Source: Sipunculus nudus
Taxonomy: Eukaryota > Annelida > Sipuncula > Golfingiida > Sipunculidae
Direction: 5' to 3'
Assembly (NCBI GenBank): GCA_026874595.1
Contig: CM049315.1
Coordinates: 77,722,401-77,786,400 of the forward strand
DNA length: 64,000 nucleotides
How positions within the stretch are numbered: position 1 is the stretch's first letter; each line of letters starts with the position of its first letter. The notes beneath the pieces were generated by a model, which made no database searches, had not been told where the DNA came from, and saw nothing but the letters and a program-made list of their open reading frames with translations. A program made the translations under genes and the position numbers. Positions 53,521-64,000 of this stretch are shown here, one piece after another.

Positions 53521-56500
53521 ACTGGGGCAGCCAGGCAGCTAATGCCCAGCAACAGTTGATCCAGGTGTCCAACCCAACTCATCTAGTAGTTGTTTTGAAA
53601 AACAACATAACAATAAACAATAAATTAATAATTTTGTATTGTTTTTTTATAACAAATTAAAGAAAAATTAATAGAAAAGGAATTTGTTAGTTGATGAGTA
53701 AAATAAAATTAACTTGCAGTTACTGATGATGTAAGAATCTTGTATGGATGGATAGAATGTCAATGTCAATGTTATTCCAAATAACACCATGCAGTCACCT
53801 ATGGTATTTTTCAGTGAAATTTTAATGATAAAAAAAATAAATCATATTATTCACTACTAATCATTAGGGATCATATGAAGGAAATTAATGATAGACAAAG
53901 ATGCAGTTGATAATATTAATCTAGATTCCTACTGTGTCTAGTGTGTAGATTGATGTGAAAGTAGTCCAAAGTGAATATATTACATTTTTTTTGTTAACAT
54001 AAATAAAAGCCATAAAACCAGGTACTTATGATCATTATTAAAATTTGTGAATTTTGTATATTCTGGATTCTCAACATCTTTGTTTGGTTAAAACTGAATA
54101 AATACAAAACATGGTGCGAATGCTTTGCAAATATAATTGAATACGAATATGAATATGTACTGCATTAAAAAATTTTATTGCATAAGAATGGGAATTCAGG
54201 TAAAAATGAAAGTATTTGAATACCAGTGCAGATACTTTCAAAATGTATTCATGAATGCATTAATGAATATATTCTATAATATTATTTCAATAATCATTTC
54301 AGTTATATTTTTTTTTAAAATCATATGATTTTCTTATTATTTTTTTAAATAAAAATTATAATGGCACAATATTTGTTATCTAATTTTAATAAATAGTTAA
54401 ACTCTTTTATAATATGTGCTGCTTATGAGTTATATGGCGCAGTCAAAATCTGGGTGATAATAGCACTCCATTTGTTAATAAAATAAATGAAATCAATCCT
54501 CTTCCCTGTCTCCAATGATACTATTAAAATCATACATAAGCTAAACACCAACAACTCATAATAAAGGTTATATTTATTACCACACAAAACAAGCATGTGC
54601 CTCTTTCCCAAATCATATTTTTTATCATATATAACAGCTGAACGCCGTGACCCATGGGTCCCTTGTTTTTATACACCAGTTACCCATGAGTTTATCTGCA
54701 CCTTTACTCTGGCGCTCTTTTGTTAATTAATAGAAATGAAAATCTTCTTTTCCTTTCACAATTTACATCACTGAGGACTGAGAGTAGCCGTGGTATTTAA
54801 ATCTTTCAATAGACGTGACCAAGAGTGGCTACTGAATCAGCTGTACGGCTACACGCCTCATGCCTCAGTCCTCCTAGGGTTTTAGTCTCTTGATATGTTC
54901 GGCGAATAACAGGTTTGGCGATGAGTTGAGACTGCTTGCGTGAAAAATATTGACAAAACAGAACAGTCCCATTATAAATTTGACTTGTGATTATTCTGCG
55001 AAGTTTATTATTATATCCTGTGAATAGCTGCAGATACTTCTGTTTGGATCGCCGAGATTCTCCGACTGATCCCCTGATCATGCCTTGCCTTTGAATATTT
55101 GGTGAAGTTCGGTGGTCTAGGCAAATGTTTGGTCAATTGATCAGCATCTACAGCTGTAGTAGATGCATTGCCGAACATTGGCGAACAGTCACAGATGTAT
55201 CGGGGATGCCTTATGGGGGGGGGGGGGGGGGAGGGTATACGTTAGAACACTCCCAGACCCAACCTCATTCTCTCTCTGACAGTTGCAGGTTTCACCGATC
55301 GGTGAAAAGATGTTTCGCTGACCTTCTGCAGGTATCACCGAAGGTTCGCCGGACAAAAACTAATCACCGGTGATCTGCCGAAACTTTTCAGATATTTAGA
55401 TGTCTTTTCGCAGACACAACCACATGCTTGAGACATAAAACATGTCTGGGATGGGGGTTTAATTCCGAAGCATCTGCGAGGCTCACTGATATTTCGCCGT
55501 TATTTTCTTGCGACAAAACTTCGCGACCAAATTTCAATGCAAGTATTGACATTGTTGACGATCTAGCGGATCTTTCGCGAGGCAGTTACACGCTCCCGAT
55601 ACCTTTTGGTGGTCGGCGAACTTAGACAAATTTTCGGCGATCTATTTTGAGAGGTCTTGCAATGAACCATTTTTCCATCGCGAATACTTAACCATTCGTC
55701 GCGAGTGTCAGTGGGACTTAGGCATTACGCAACTGTCATATCCCATTCCCGTGATCCGTTACACGTAGGTGAAATGGATTACAGGAATGGAATACGAACG
55801 CTGAGTGAGGACTGTTATATAGACCACAATGTTACAAACATAAAGCCAGACAGACAGAGAGAAAAATTAACCATAACCCCAGGTCAATACCATAATGCAT
55901 ATCGACATTTCCAGTCTATATACCCATTTTATTTATTATGCCCATTATGTTTTATTTATTAAGGTAAGTAATTAATAGTAAAAAATATATTTATAAAATT
56001 GATTTTACTGAAAGCACTTTTAAGACTCCATTACGATAAAAAAAACTTTAGCCAGTCAAATTCCAATATGGCTGCCATTTTTTTAAGATGGCCGTTATTA
56101 ACCCCCTCCTCATAAGAACTTGGATGTAACATTAGTAAGAGTGGTCAGATTGCAATTATCTATATATCAGTTAGTATTTACGAGGTATGCAGAATTCAAT
56201 TATACCATGTTCAAAGTTCTGCGATGCATATTATGGTCATAATATATTTCAAAGGAGTTACTGAATAATGGATCATAAACAGATATTCTTTGTAGGAGTC
56301 ATTTATCTCATTTTATGGTTTGCGAGTAATAATTATCCTACTTACTCTACAGAAGGGACAATGTGTCACCAACAACAAAGAGTTATAATTAACAGACGGC
56401 GTAATTAAGGAGTGATACCTGGATATTATTTTGTGTCCCATTCACTTGGAGGTCCAAACAGACGAGGGCTATAACTTGATATATCATAGCTGGAAGCAAG

Positions 56501-57780
56501 TTCATTTTTATTCCATGGGTCTACCATTAAGTCAGTTGTGCATGTTAAAATTACCCTCTCCACTACAAATGTAGGTAAAACCCACTATATAAATCTGGAG
56601 ATTCAGGGTTTTCAATAGGCAATTTTTTTAGAGTCCGGGACTCTCGAGTCAGATGTTTTCGGGGTCTCATGGGATTTTGGAGGATCCAAATAATTGTTGT
56701 TATTATTTATTTATTTATACGAAAACACATACACGAATATGTTACCATACTATATTTAAATTCTTAAATGCACTGTTTTTCATCAATCTAACGTTTCATG
56801 GTGTTTTACGTTCTACTGTAGTTTGTATGCTTTCTATTGTACAGCGTTTTAGCGCAGCTTTTTATTCTTGATTTTGTATAAATACTGTCAATAGTAATAA
56901 TAATACCAAAAATAATAATGAAAACACAGCAAATGAAAAAAAAAAACATTGTTTAACTCGCTAAGCTCCCCATATATCATGGTAAAAAGCCCATGGCGTA
57001 TAGTGTTTTGGTTGTCATTACAGAAATGGCGAAAGATATGGCAGTTACATAGAAATTGAAGTGAAATTGCTGCTTAAGTACGAATTATTCTACGCAACAG
57101 ATACATGAGGAATAACGAGTACATTTGAATATATCTAATATAAGTTTAATATGCAAGCGAAGGATAGCTTTTATTTACGAATCTTAGTCACTAAAGATAG
57201 ATCACTCTATTGCATTTATCCATTCAGAAGATACTAATTATACTTGTATGATCATTTTTTTTAAATCAGTTTCAATTAAAATCATGTCCATATATTGACA
57301 CCTTTTTCAATTACGTTCTTTTAAATTATAACATAATATTTTATTTATTTAAAATAATATTATATAAAACATAATATTTTATTTATTTTAACGAATAAAT
57401 AGTATTCAAACCACTAATGTAATTGAAAAATTAATAAATGGCCCAAAAGATATGTAAAAGGTGTAATGGAAATGTGTTAAAAAGAAGTCACTGCGTTTAT
57501 CATAAAAGTAACAATACTGGTACAAGCATGAATGGTAGAGCTTTTATTTGTTTGCAATTCAGCATGCCGTAGATCCTAGGTATCAGTATGAATAATTAAA
57601 ATCGGATTTGGAAATAACCACATATCACGACCTGAAGGATTCTGCACTTCAAAAACTGTTTATAATCCTAAACAACTAGTTTGATGTTTAAATATGGTCC
57701 TTGATGTAAGTAACGAAGGACCTTTACCAAATATCAAAGGAACTGGTATGTGAAATGTTAGGAAGACAAATTGCTCAGCA
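53521..57780. other. Gene-poor AT-rich stretch
   Basis: I see no recognisable gene. Contents are a 17-base G run at 55,215-55,231, a dyad GCATCTAC-N7-GTAGATGC at about 55,144-55,166, a CG-richer patch at 55,090-55,720 with recurrent TTCGCCGAA-like words, and a direct repeat AACATAATATTTTATTTATT at about 57,329 and 57,368. Small ORFs here have no recognisable products. Confidence 0.55.
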
Positions 57781-57784
57781 GAAA

Positions 57785-57860
57785 ACACTGGGTCGATCCG
57801 GGATTCGATCCCATGTCGGTGGCGCACAAGTTCGGCGTTCCAACCGCTTCGCTAGAAAAG
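57785..57860 (-). mobile_element. tRNA-like fragment, probable SINE head or tRNA pseudogene
   Basis: On the minus strand a box A-like TAGCGAAGCGGTTGG (57,840-57,854) precedes a box B-like GGGATCGAATCCC (57,800-57,812) at a tRNA-like spacing. A short D-stem (GCG/CGC) is possible. The acceptor and anticodon stems do not pair, so it is not a functional tRNA. Confidence 0.4.
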
Positions 57861-58825
57861 CAAGCTGCACAAGCGAGACAGTTCGGTCCGCTTTTATGTC
57901 ACCCCGTAACAGAAAATAGAATATATTCTCTCATACTGCTTTAAATGCACATCGAACAAATAAAAGATACGGGTTCAATATCGTAACAGCTATCCAGATA
58001 GGTTATCTGGCAAAAAGTGAAATAAAAATAATTATTATCATGCAATGAAGCGAAAACAAACGTGTTTTAAAATACCATTTTCTGTAGCTTTCCAGGATGT
58101 ACCATGTGGAAAATAGTGGCATTTTTTAAAAGTAAAAATATCTTCCCCAAACAACCTTGTATAAAGGCGTTAATAAACTAAATGGCCTTTCTATATCAAA
58201 TCATAGACAAATCCGGTAATTTAGGAGGCCATTAAACATTGTATTTCCTTATCATCAGTAGCCAGGGCTTGCGCCACGGTACCGCCCGTGACGGCTGCAG
58301 ACAAACCAACAGTGTGACGGCGGGCTGATTTTTGTCCCTCAAATTAAGCTTTACACGTTTAGTCTGTCCCTGGCTTGGCCCCAATGTTTCATTTTCAAGT
58401 TGGGCAGTGTCAGCTGAGACTTGGACTTACCGTTAACTCCAGAGTTTGGCTGTCACAGCCCTTTTGCAAGTTAAAGATGGACTCGTTAACTGCGGACAAA
58501 GCTATCTGTAGGAACAAGTACTTCAGCTATATTAAAGTATACTTTTGTTAGCAGTACATTACGTTGATAATTTTCATCATGCTAATTTAGATATAATTTG
58601 ACATATAAATGGCTTAATATGATAAGCATGGTTAAGCCCAATTAACGGTAATACCTCAAATTCCACTTAAGGGATTTAGTAAGCTGCAGACCTAAAAATA
58701 TATATATATATGTATGCATGTATATATATGTATGCATGTTTGCCAGGGGAAAATTGTCTCTAGGGAAAATTGTCTCGCATGTTAAATGTCTTGTGGGATC
58801 GTTGCCATTGAGATATACCGGTAAT
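57861..58825. other. No gene; small AT-rich direct repeats
   Basis: TATATATGTATGCATG occurs twice in tandem at about 58,700-58,738, and GGGAAAATTGTCTC twice at about 58,746-58,776. Nothing else is recognisable. Confidence 0.5.
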
Positions 58826-59085
58826 TGTTAAGGGTATATTGTTATTGTCTTTTTATTGTGTGGCACGGGCGTAGCTCCTGTTGTGGCGCTCATGTCTGGC
58901 TGCGTATTACATTCTATGTTTAATTCGTGTTGGTTGAACTCTCGTTGTCATGTGAGCCTTGAGCTTTCACGCCTGGTCGAGGGTCACGTGATGAGCCTGG
59001 TGTGTGGAGATACCCAGCGCTGTTCTTTCTAGAGAATTCCTTAAACGTGTATTGTGAGAGACCTTATAGACTATTCGAGAAGTGG
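58826..59085 (+). mobile_element. Truncated LTR-related fragment
   Basis: Over about 250 bp it resembles the left part of the solo LTR at 61,441. Shared blocks are CTTTTTATT, CACGGGCG, CTCCTGTTGTGGC, GCGTATTACATTCT, GGTTGAACTCTCGTTGTCAT and CTTTCACGCCTGGTCG. Similarity stops near TTCGAGAAGTGGAAAAT, after which the DNA is unrelated AT-rich sequence. Confidence 0.7.
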
Positions 59086-60059
59086 AAAATATAAAATATA
59101 AATATAATATATTTAAATATAATACTATAATGTGAGGATCCCACTTTTGTCCACAGTTCTGCTGAAGCTAGCGTTCGTATAACTAGCCTGACAGTCAATA
59201 GCCGTGACAACCCGACTCAGTAGGTAATGATAATTGGGCTGGTAAGCCTACTAGAGTCGTGATACAAGCAATATTGAGGAAGCAATCACAATGGTTTTCC
59301 ATCATGTTGCATAAATATTGTGGTAAACAGCCCATAATCTTAACATTGTGCTACGAATCATGAATAAACACTAGAGAATACATGTGAACCCACAACCCAA
59401 ACTGAAACTTTGTCTCTATGGTAACAATCATTTCCTGTATCGCGTATAAGCTGGCTGCATCTAGTAACCCGTGCAAGCAAAGCTTGTATTCAGGCAGTCA
59501 GAAATTCAACAAACATGCGGAAGGGTTTTCCAATATGCTGAGTTAAAACAGAACTTTTTTTCGCCCATGTTTGGTGTTGTTAGAAAGTACACTAAAATTG
59601 CTAACGATCAGTTTGGTTTATGTCATTTGACAGTGTACCTGTAGGCCATTGAGCGTTGTCAAAAATGTTTGCATCGTCATGGGGCCTCATAATGCGTTCC
59701 TCAGATCTAGATGTAAAGGCACTCTGACAGCCAGTAATCTGGTCGTAATGTCAGAGGGCCGATATGGCGTTAGAAATTCACGTGACCATGGAATGACCAA
59801 ACAGCACGTCCGTTGAAATGAATTGATTTATTTTTTTAATGGGTAAGGAGTTTGTTATTACTGTGGGAATTGCATTTTTTCCCTGTAAACGAGGTGGCAT
59901 TTAATTTCTCAGCCAAGACATACACTGTTGTCCGGCAGAATGGCAAGGACATTTGGCCCACCTAATGGTATAACAATCTATTCATGATTGATTTTTGTTT
60001 CTCAGACGGTCATTAAAAAGATTCCTGAGTGTTGACACTCTGTCATCTTTAAGCATTTT
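59086..60059. other. No gene seen
   Basis: Mixed AT-rich sequence without long ORFs or recognisable repeats. Confidence 0.5.
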
Positions 60060-60356
60060 GCCTCCACCAGGATTGTATGCATTCATCCCCGTTTGTATGT
60101 TGCGTTTGTGTGTCTTTGTTTCTAGCTAAACTCACGTAATCATCCACGGATTATATGAAATGTTAAGCTCATTTTGGGAATTTTGTGTGGATCCGGCATA
60201 TGATCCAGGAACGTTTCAAATATAGAGAAACTTATGCACGAATGAACCTGGGAATGTTGACCGAATAAGTGACTGTAAACAAGGGTTGGGGAGTAACCAA
60301 CAATAGGGACCCCCTAATGGCGGGGGCTTGCATTCCTTAGAATGCAGATTTCTTGT
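60060..60356 (+). mobile_element. Decayed Helitron-like 3' end
   Basis: It ends with TGGCGGGGGCTTGCATTC and a hairpin GCATTC-CTTA-GAATGC at 60,330-60,345, then GATTTCTTG. This matches in layout the intact terminus near 20,140-20,166 (GCGGGGGC, hairpin, CTAG), with CTAG changed to CTTG. The left boundary is approximate. Confidence 0.4.
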
Positions 60357-60822
60357 TCTATAAATTCGTTCCAAAATAGTTCACCCGATACAATATTTTT
60401 TGTAATGTTTACAAGTTTAAGCAATCAATGTAAAAGTACTAAATACAAAATAACATTATGATAAGGTATTACATAATGGTGCACCAGTAGTTTTAATCCA
60501 GTGTACAAGCATCTAGAGCCATCTCTCCGTTTTGTTTATTACATATTTCAGTTCAAAGTATAGCATTCATAACATATAATCAATGAATAAAAATTTTATT
60601 GCAATTTTAAGAAATAAATGAAAAAACACATGTTATACTCATTCCTGTTTCACTGTTTTTGAACATTTGAAACATATTTTAAAATAAGTGTTCCCTCTCA
60701 ATTTTACATATTTATTATTCCATAGGTGCTGCCAACAAATATATACAAATGCTTTTGGACTCTTTGATGTAAAGTGACACAGGTCGCCATCTCAATGAAA
60801 GTAGTAGGTCTGAGGGTATTGG
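60357..60822. other. No gene seen
   Basis: AT-rich sequence with no feature I can support. Confidence 0.5.
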
Positions 60823-60972
60823 AAGGAAACGCGAGAAAACGCAAAAAGATCGCGAGGGAACACGAAAATATCACGAGGGAATAGACATGAAGATCTCGAG
60901 AGAACGAGATAGATCGCAAGGGAACGCGAAATGATCGCGAAAGATCGCTAAATGATCGCGATGGAACGCGAC
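60823..60972. repeat. Degenerate GATCGCGA / GGAACGCGAAA short repeats
   Basis: GATCGC occurs at 60,848, 60,912, 60,933, 60,943 and 60,954, interleaved with GGAACGCGA-type words. The cluster is CpG-dense in an AT-rich setting, with irregular spacing of about 10-21 bp. Function is unknown. Confidence 0.6.
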
Positions 60973-61313
60973 ATTTACTCAAAATAAATATAGCACACAT
61001 GTCCCTTCACGAGTTCTGTTCGATATGAAAAAATACAATACCTGAACGTGTTCGTAGTCCTACACCTTGTCTAATGATTATTAAAACTTTTTTTAAACTA
61101 AATCCAGCTGAATCTAATTTTTTTCTGAACATCTTTTGCATGTTCTTCAGTGCTTCCTTAGATCATCATGGCCAAATTGATCCAAAATCAAAACTACAAG
61201 AGTTTGTGTAGCAGTAACGATTAGACAATTGTTTGTTCAATTAGATTACTCGCGGAAGACAAAGACCATGACAAAACTACCTTTATACTCTAATCTGCAT
61301 TGCAAAGTAAAGC
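60973..61313. other. No gene seen
   Basis: Unremarkable AT-rich sequence. Confidence 0.5.
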
Positions 61314-61440
61314 ACCTTGTCCAGTGTCATTTCAATGTCTCTTTACTCGAGCCTTGAAATCTCTTATTCAAACCTTGTCGTGTCACTGTTGTGTCTCCTT
61401 CTCAAGCCTTGACGTGTTACTGTAATGTCTCCTTCTCCAG
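61314..61440. repeat. Array C minisatellite, left part
   Basis: Units of about 34 bp with CAAGCCTTGACGTGTTACTG and TGTCTCCTTCTC. The array is cut at 61,440 by the solo LTR and resumes at 62,246 in phase. Confidence 0.85.
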
Positions 61441-62245
61441 TGTTACAGGTGCTCTTTTTATTATGTGACACGGGCGAAACTCCTGTTGTGGCACTCGTGT
61501 CTGGCCGCGTATTACATTCTCTGTTTAATCCGTACTGGTTGAACTCTCGTTGTCATGCAAGCCTTGGGCTTTCACGCCTGGTCGTGGGTCACGTGATGAG
61601 CTTGGTATGTAGAGATACACAGCGCTGTTTTTCTAGAGAATTCCTGAAACGCGTGTTTACTGTGTTGTGCAAGATCTCATAGACTGTTCGAGAAGTAGAA
61701 AATTTTCGGCTTGGGGTGAAGAGTATATCATGCGGCTGTTTTTAAACAGAGGGCAGAGAGCAGAGAAGATTCCAGCGGACGCAGAAGCGTGTGTCAGATT
61801 CTAGTACCTTATCCGACTAATGCGGCAATTATAGATTTTCAAAGACTTTCTCCTGGATTTTATGCATTTGGACTTCAGTTAACTTTCTGGATTGTTGCAA
61901 GAGCTTTACACTGGACTGTCATTCTTCGAGAGTTTACATTTAAAGGACTTATCGTTGTGATGGTGTTGGTATCCAGGTACTGTGCACATTATTTTTCTAT
62001 GTGATTGTATTGACTTGTTGTTATACCGCTGTTTTACTGTATAATTGTATTGATTTAGTTTATTGTAATGTTAGGGTTGTTTTAAGAATAAATTATAGTT
62101 ATTTGTTAACAAAAAAACCACTGACTTCTTCATTCATTCCCCTGGACTTTTCACGCTGCCTAGTGTTACAGAATCTGATTTTTTTCCATTACAAAATTTG
62201 TGTTCATCACGCATACGTGATCTGTTTATATTAGGTTCCGTTACA
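61441..62245 (+). mobile_element. Solo LTR, 805 bp, with 4-bp target-site duplication
   Basis: It begins TGTTACAGG and ends CCGTTACA, giving TGT...ACA termini. It is flanked by the direct repeat CCAG at 61,437-61,440 and 62,246-62,249. Removing the LTR and one CCAG restores the array C sequence CTTCTCCAGACTTG. An AATAAA lies at 62,087-62,092. No gag-pol sequence or second LTR is adjacent, so recombination to a solo LTR is inferred. The open frames inside (61,425-61,682; 61,789-62,004) are not recognisable proteins. Confidence 0.8.
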
Positions 62246-62782
62246 CCAGACTTGTCGTATCACTGTAGTATCTCCTTCTCATGCCTTATCATGTGTCACT
62301 ATAAATTCTCTTATTCAAGCCTTGTCGTGTCACTGTTGTGTCTCCTTCTCAAGCCTTGGCGTGTCACTGTTGTGTCTCCTTCTCAAGCCTTGACGTGTTA
62401 CTGTAGTGTCTCCTTCTCCAGACTTGTCGTATCACAGTAGTGTCTCCTTCCCAAGCCTTGTCCTGTGTCACTGCAAATTCTCTTATTCAAGCCTTGTCGT
62501 GTCACTGTTGTGTCTCCTTCTCAAGCCTTGACGTGTTACTGTTGTGTCTCCTTCTCCAGACTTGTCGTATCACAGTAGTGTCTCCTTCCTAAGCCTTGTC
62601 CTGTGTCACTATAAATTCTCTATTTCAAGCATTGTCGTGTCACTGTTGTGTCTCCTTCTCAAGCCTTGACGTGTTACTGTAGCGTCTCCTTCTCCAGACT
62701 TGTCGTTTCACTGTAGTGTCTCCTTCCCAAGCCTTGTCCTGTGTCACTATAAATTCTCATATTCAAGCCTTGTCGTGTCACG
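62246..62782. repeat. Array C minisatellite, right part, with about 138-bp higher-order repeat
   Basis: Monomers of about 34 bp alternate between CAAGCCTTGACGTGTTACTG, CCAGACTTGTCGTATCAC and AAATTCTC-type forms. The AAATTCTC form recurs at about 62,303, 62,474, 62,613 and 62,750, a four-monomer repeat of 138-139 bp with one five-monomer copy. Confidence 0.85.
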
Positions 62783-63009
62783 AATCAATATTCATTATTC
62801 CATTATCATCTATAATACCTCGACTTTAAATAATATTAAAACATGGCATATAAGATAATTATAGATAAATTTTAATAATTCTATGGAATGACTTTATCAT
62901 TGCTCTTTTGTGTATAATTTTATACATTTGATTGTGTTTCATTTGTTTTTTATTGTAAAAAGTGTCATATTTTGTCATAATTTTTTACGTTTGAATTTAT
63001 TTTTGTTCA
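62783..63009. other. AT-rich, no gene seen
   Basis: This may be part of the 3' UTR of the non-LTR element that follows, but no boundary is visible. Confidence 0.4.
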
Positions 63010-63126
63010 TTTTGTTAAGCCATGCATGTATTCTCTGAATTGTTTTAGTCCAGGACCCTATAGAAAAACAGCTTATGCTGAATAGGTTATCCTGGTGAAA
63101 TATGCATTATAAATAAATAAATAAAT
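63010..63126 (+). mobile_element. Probable non-LTR retrotransposon 3' tail
   Basis: GACCCTATAGAAAAACAGC, then CTTATGCTGAATAGGTTATC, ends in an AAAT microsatellite at about 63,110-63,126. The layout recalls the 3' ends of LINE elements in bivalves. The 5' part is missing, which is usual for truncated insertions. Confidence 0.45.
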
Positions 63127-64000
63127 GTGGTTCTGTATTACCGCAATGTCAGTATCCTATGACTTGGTTTACATCACTCCAATGTGTTTTTCTTCAAGAC
63201 TATTTCAATAATATATTCACACATTCTATTCTTTCTTCAGATGGGGTCCGCCTCAGTTGATATGTCATTCATACTCAGACTACACAATCGTACCAATTTA
63301 GAGCAACTGTGACATTTAAACATATGCATGACTTTAATTGCTAGTTTTATTGTTCTTTGCACAGTTGGTTATACGCACAGTGGGAGAATTTTTTTCCAAC
63401 TTTTAAGTGTAGGATTTCTTATTGCGAAGACTTGTAATCTTTCAGACGGTTGTAAGGCGAATATTAGATTAGACGAAACAGCGGGAATAAACGGTGAACA
63501 TTTTTTATTGTTATATCCCTAGATTATGCGAACATTTTACACGTGACAGGGAAACAATATCCAAATGTATATTAGCGAGGTCTACAGGCTTTGCAGGCCA
63601 AAAGCATAAAGCATATCGGTCCCACATCTTTAGTAATTGAATGAATCAAAGGTTTTGCTGACAACGATGATTTATAATACAATAGACCCCATGGTAAAGT
63701 ATTGTTTAAACCTGTGTGCTCTCTGTCACACAGGCCTGTTTTCTTTAAAGAATGTTATCACCACTGTATAAATGTTTGTATCCTTATTATGTCCGAAAGT
63801 ATCCATTGGATATCAATAAACTATTGTACAAGGATGGTCCATAGGTCAAGAAACAATTAAACCAATCTTTATCTAGTCTAATCTGAGAAAAAATTCCCGA
63901 TATGTGATTTGCGATTATGTTAACAGTATTGGTTAATACAACTGTTCCCGATTTTCCCCGATTATTTTAACAGAAATGCCGTAATCGCGATGACGTCACA
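63127..64000. other. No gene seen; palindromic TGACGTCA at 63,991-63,998
   Basis: Only short ORFs occur. The octamer TGACGTCA matches a CREB/ATF site, but one such octamer per 64 kb is expected by chance. Confidence 0.5.

Noticed and set aside
56070-56085. YY1-like AATATGGCTGCC
   Set aside because: A single short degenerate motif with no gene nearby.
57785-57860. Functional tRNA gene
   Set aside because: Acceptor and anticodon stems do not pair; only the promoter-like boxes remain.
61425-62234. ORFs of 71-85 codons within the solo LTR
   Set aside because: They sit inside a repeat defined by its termini and target duplication; LTRs rarely encode proteins and nothing is recognisable.

Overview
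This is eukaryotic, AT-rich, repeat-dominated DNA, most likely from a bivalve mollusc. The assignment rests on recalled repeat classes: Helitron-like 'pearl'-type elements with GC-rich hairpin ends, runs of GTCC, a non-LTR tail ending in AAATAAATAAAT, and a transposon-borne protein family common in molluscs and cnidarians. No search was run. I see no intact host gene, rRNA or functional tRNA. About 39 kb of the 64 kb is minisatellite.

Layout. (1) 27-13,460: a 34-bp minisatellite (array A, roughly 395 units) whose usual unit carries an E-box CACGTG overlapping a second palindrome; its right edge decays to about 13,725. (2) 13,726-18,809: single-copy-looking AT-rich DNA with a consensus CTCF-like site at 15,798. 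(3) 18,810-20,166: a Helitron-like non-autonomous element with a core repeat of about 170-190 bp, split by a second 702-bp element. (4) 20,905-26,567: a 5.7-kb DNA-transposon-like unit with inverted repeats of about 415 bp, carrying on the minus strand a decayed coding region of about 1,430 codons. That region has an N-terminal zinc-binding module, a central conserved block, motifs resembling FEN/XPG nucleases, and a C-terminal CXC-like cysteine cluster. (5) 26,780-51,785: a 25-kb, 36-bp minisatellite (array B, about 695 units) with nested higher-order repeats (252, 1,116, 1,944 and 3,132 bp), extreme C-over-G strand asymmetry and a 2,638-codon open frame. (6) 51,786-64,000: gene-poor DNA with a diverged tandem duplication (52.05-53.5 kb), a tRNA-like fragment, LTR-related pieces, a third minisatellite (array C, about 34 bp) split by an 805-bp solo LTR with a 4-bp target duplication, and a non-LTR 3' tail.

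No operon-like co-operation between genes can be claimed. The two most interesting items are the transposon whose coding 3' end is embedded in its own inverted repeats and which shows nuclease-like acidic motifs, and the two giant minisatellites, which combine regular E-boxes or strong strand skew with long stop-free frames. Frameshifts in the transposon and the exact copy numbers of the arrays depend on assembly quality.
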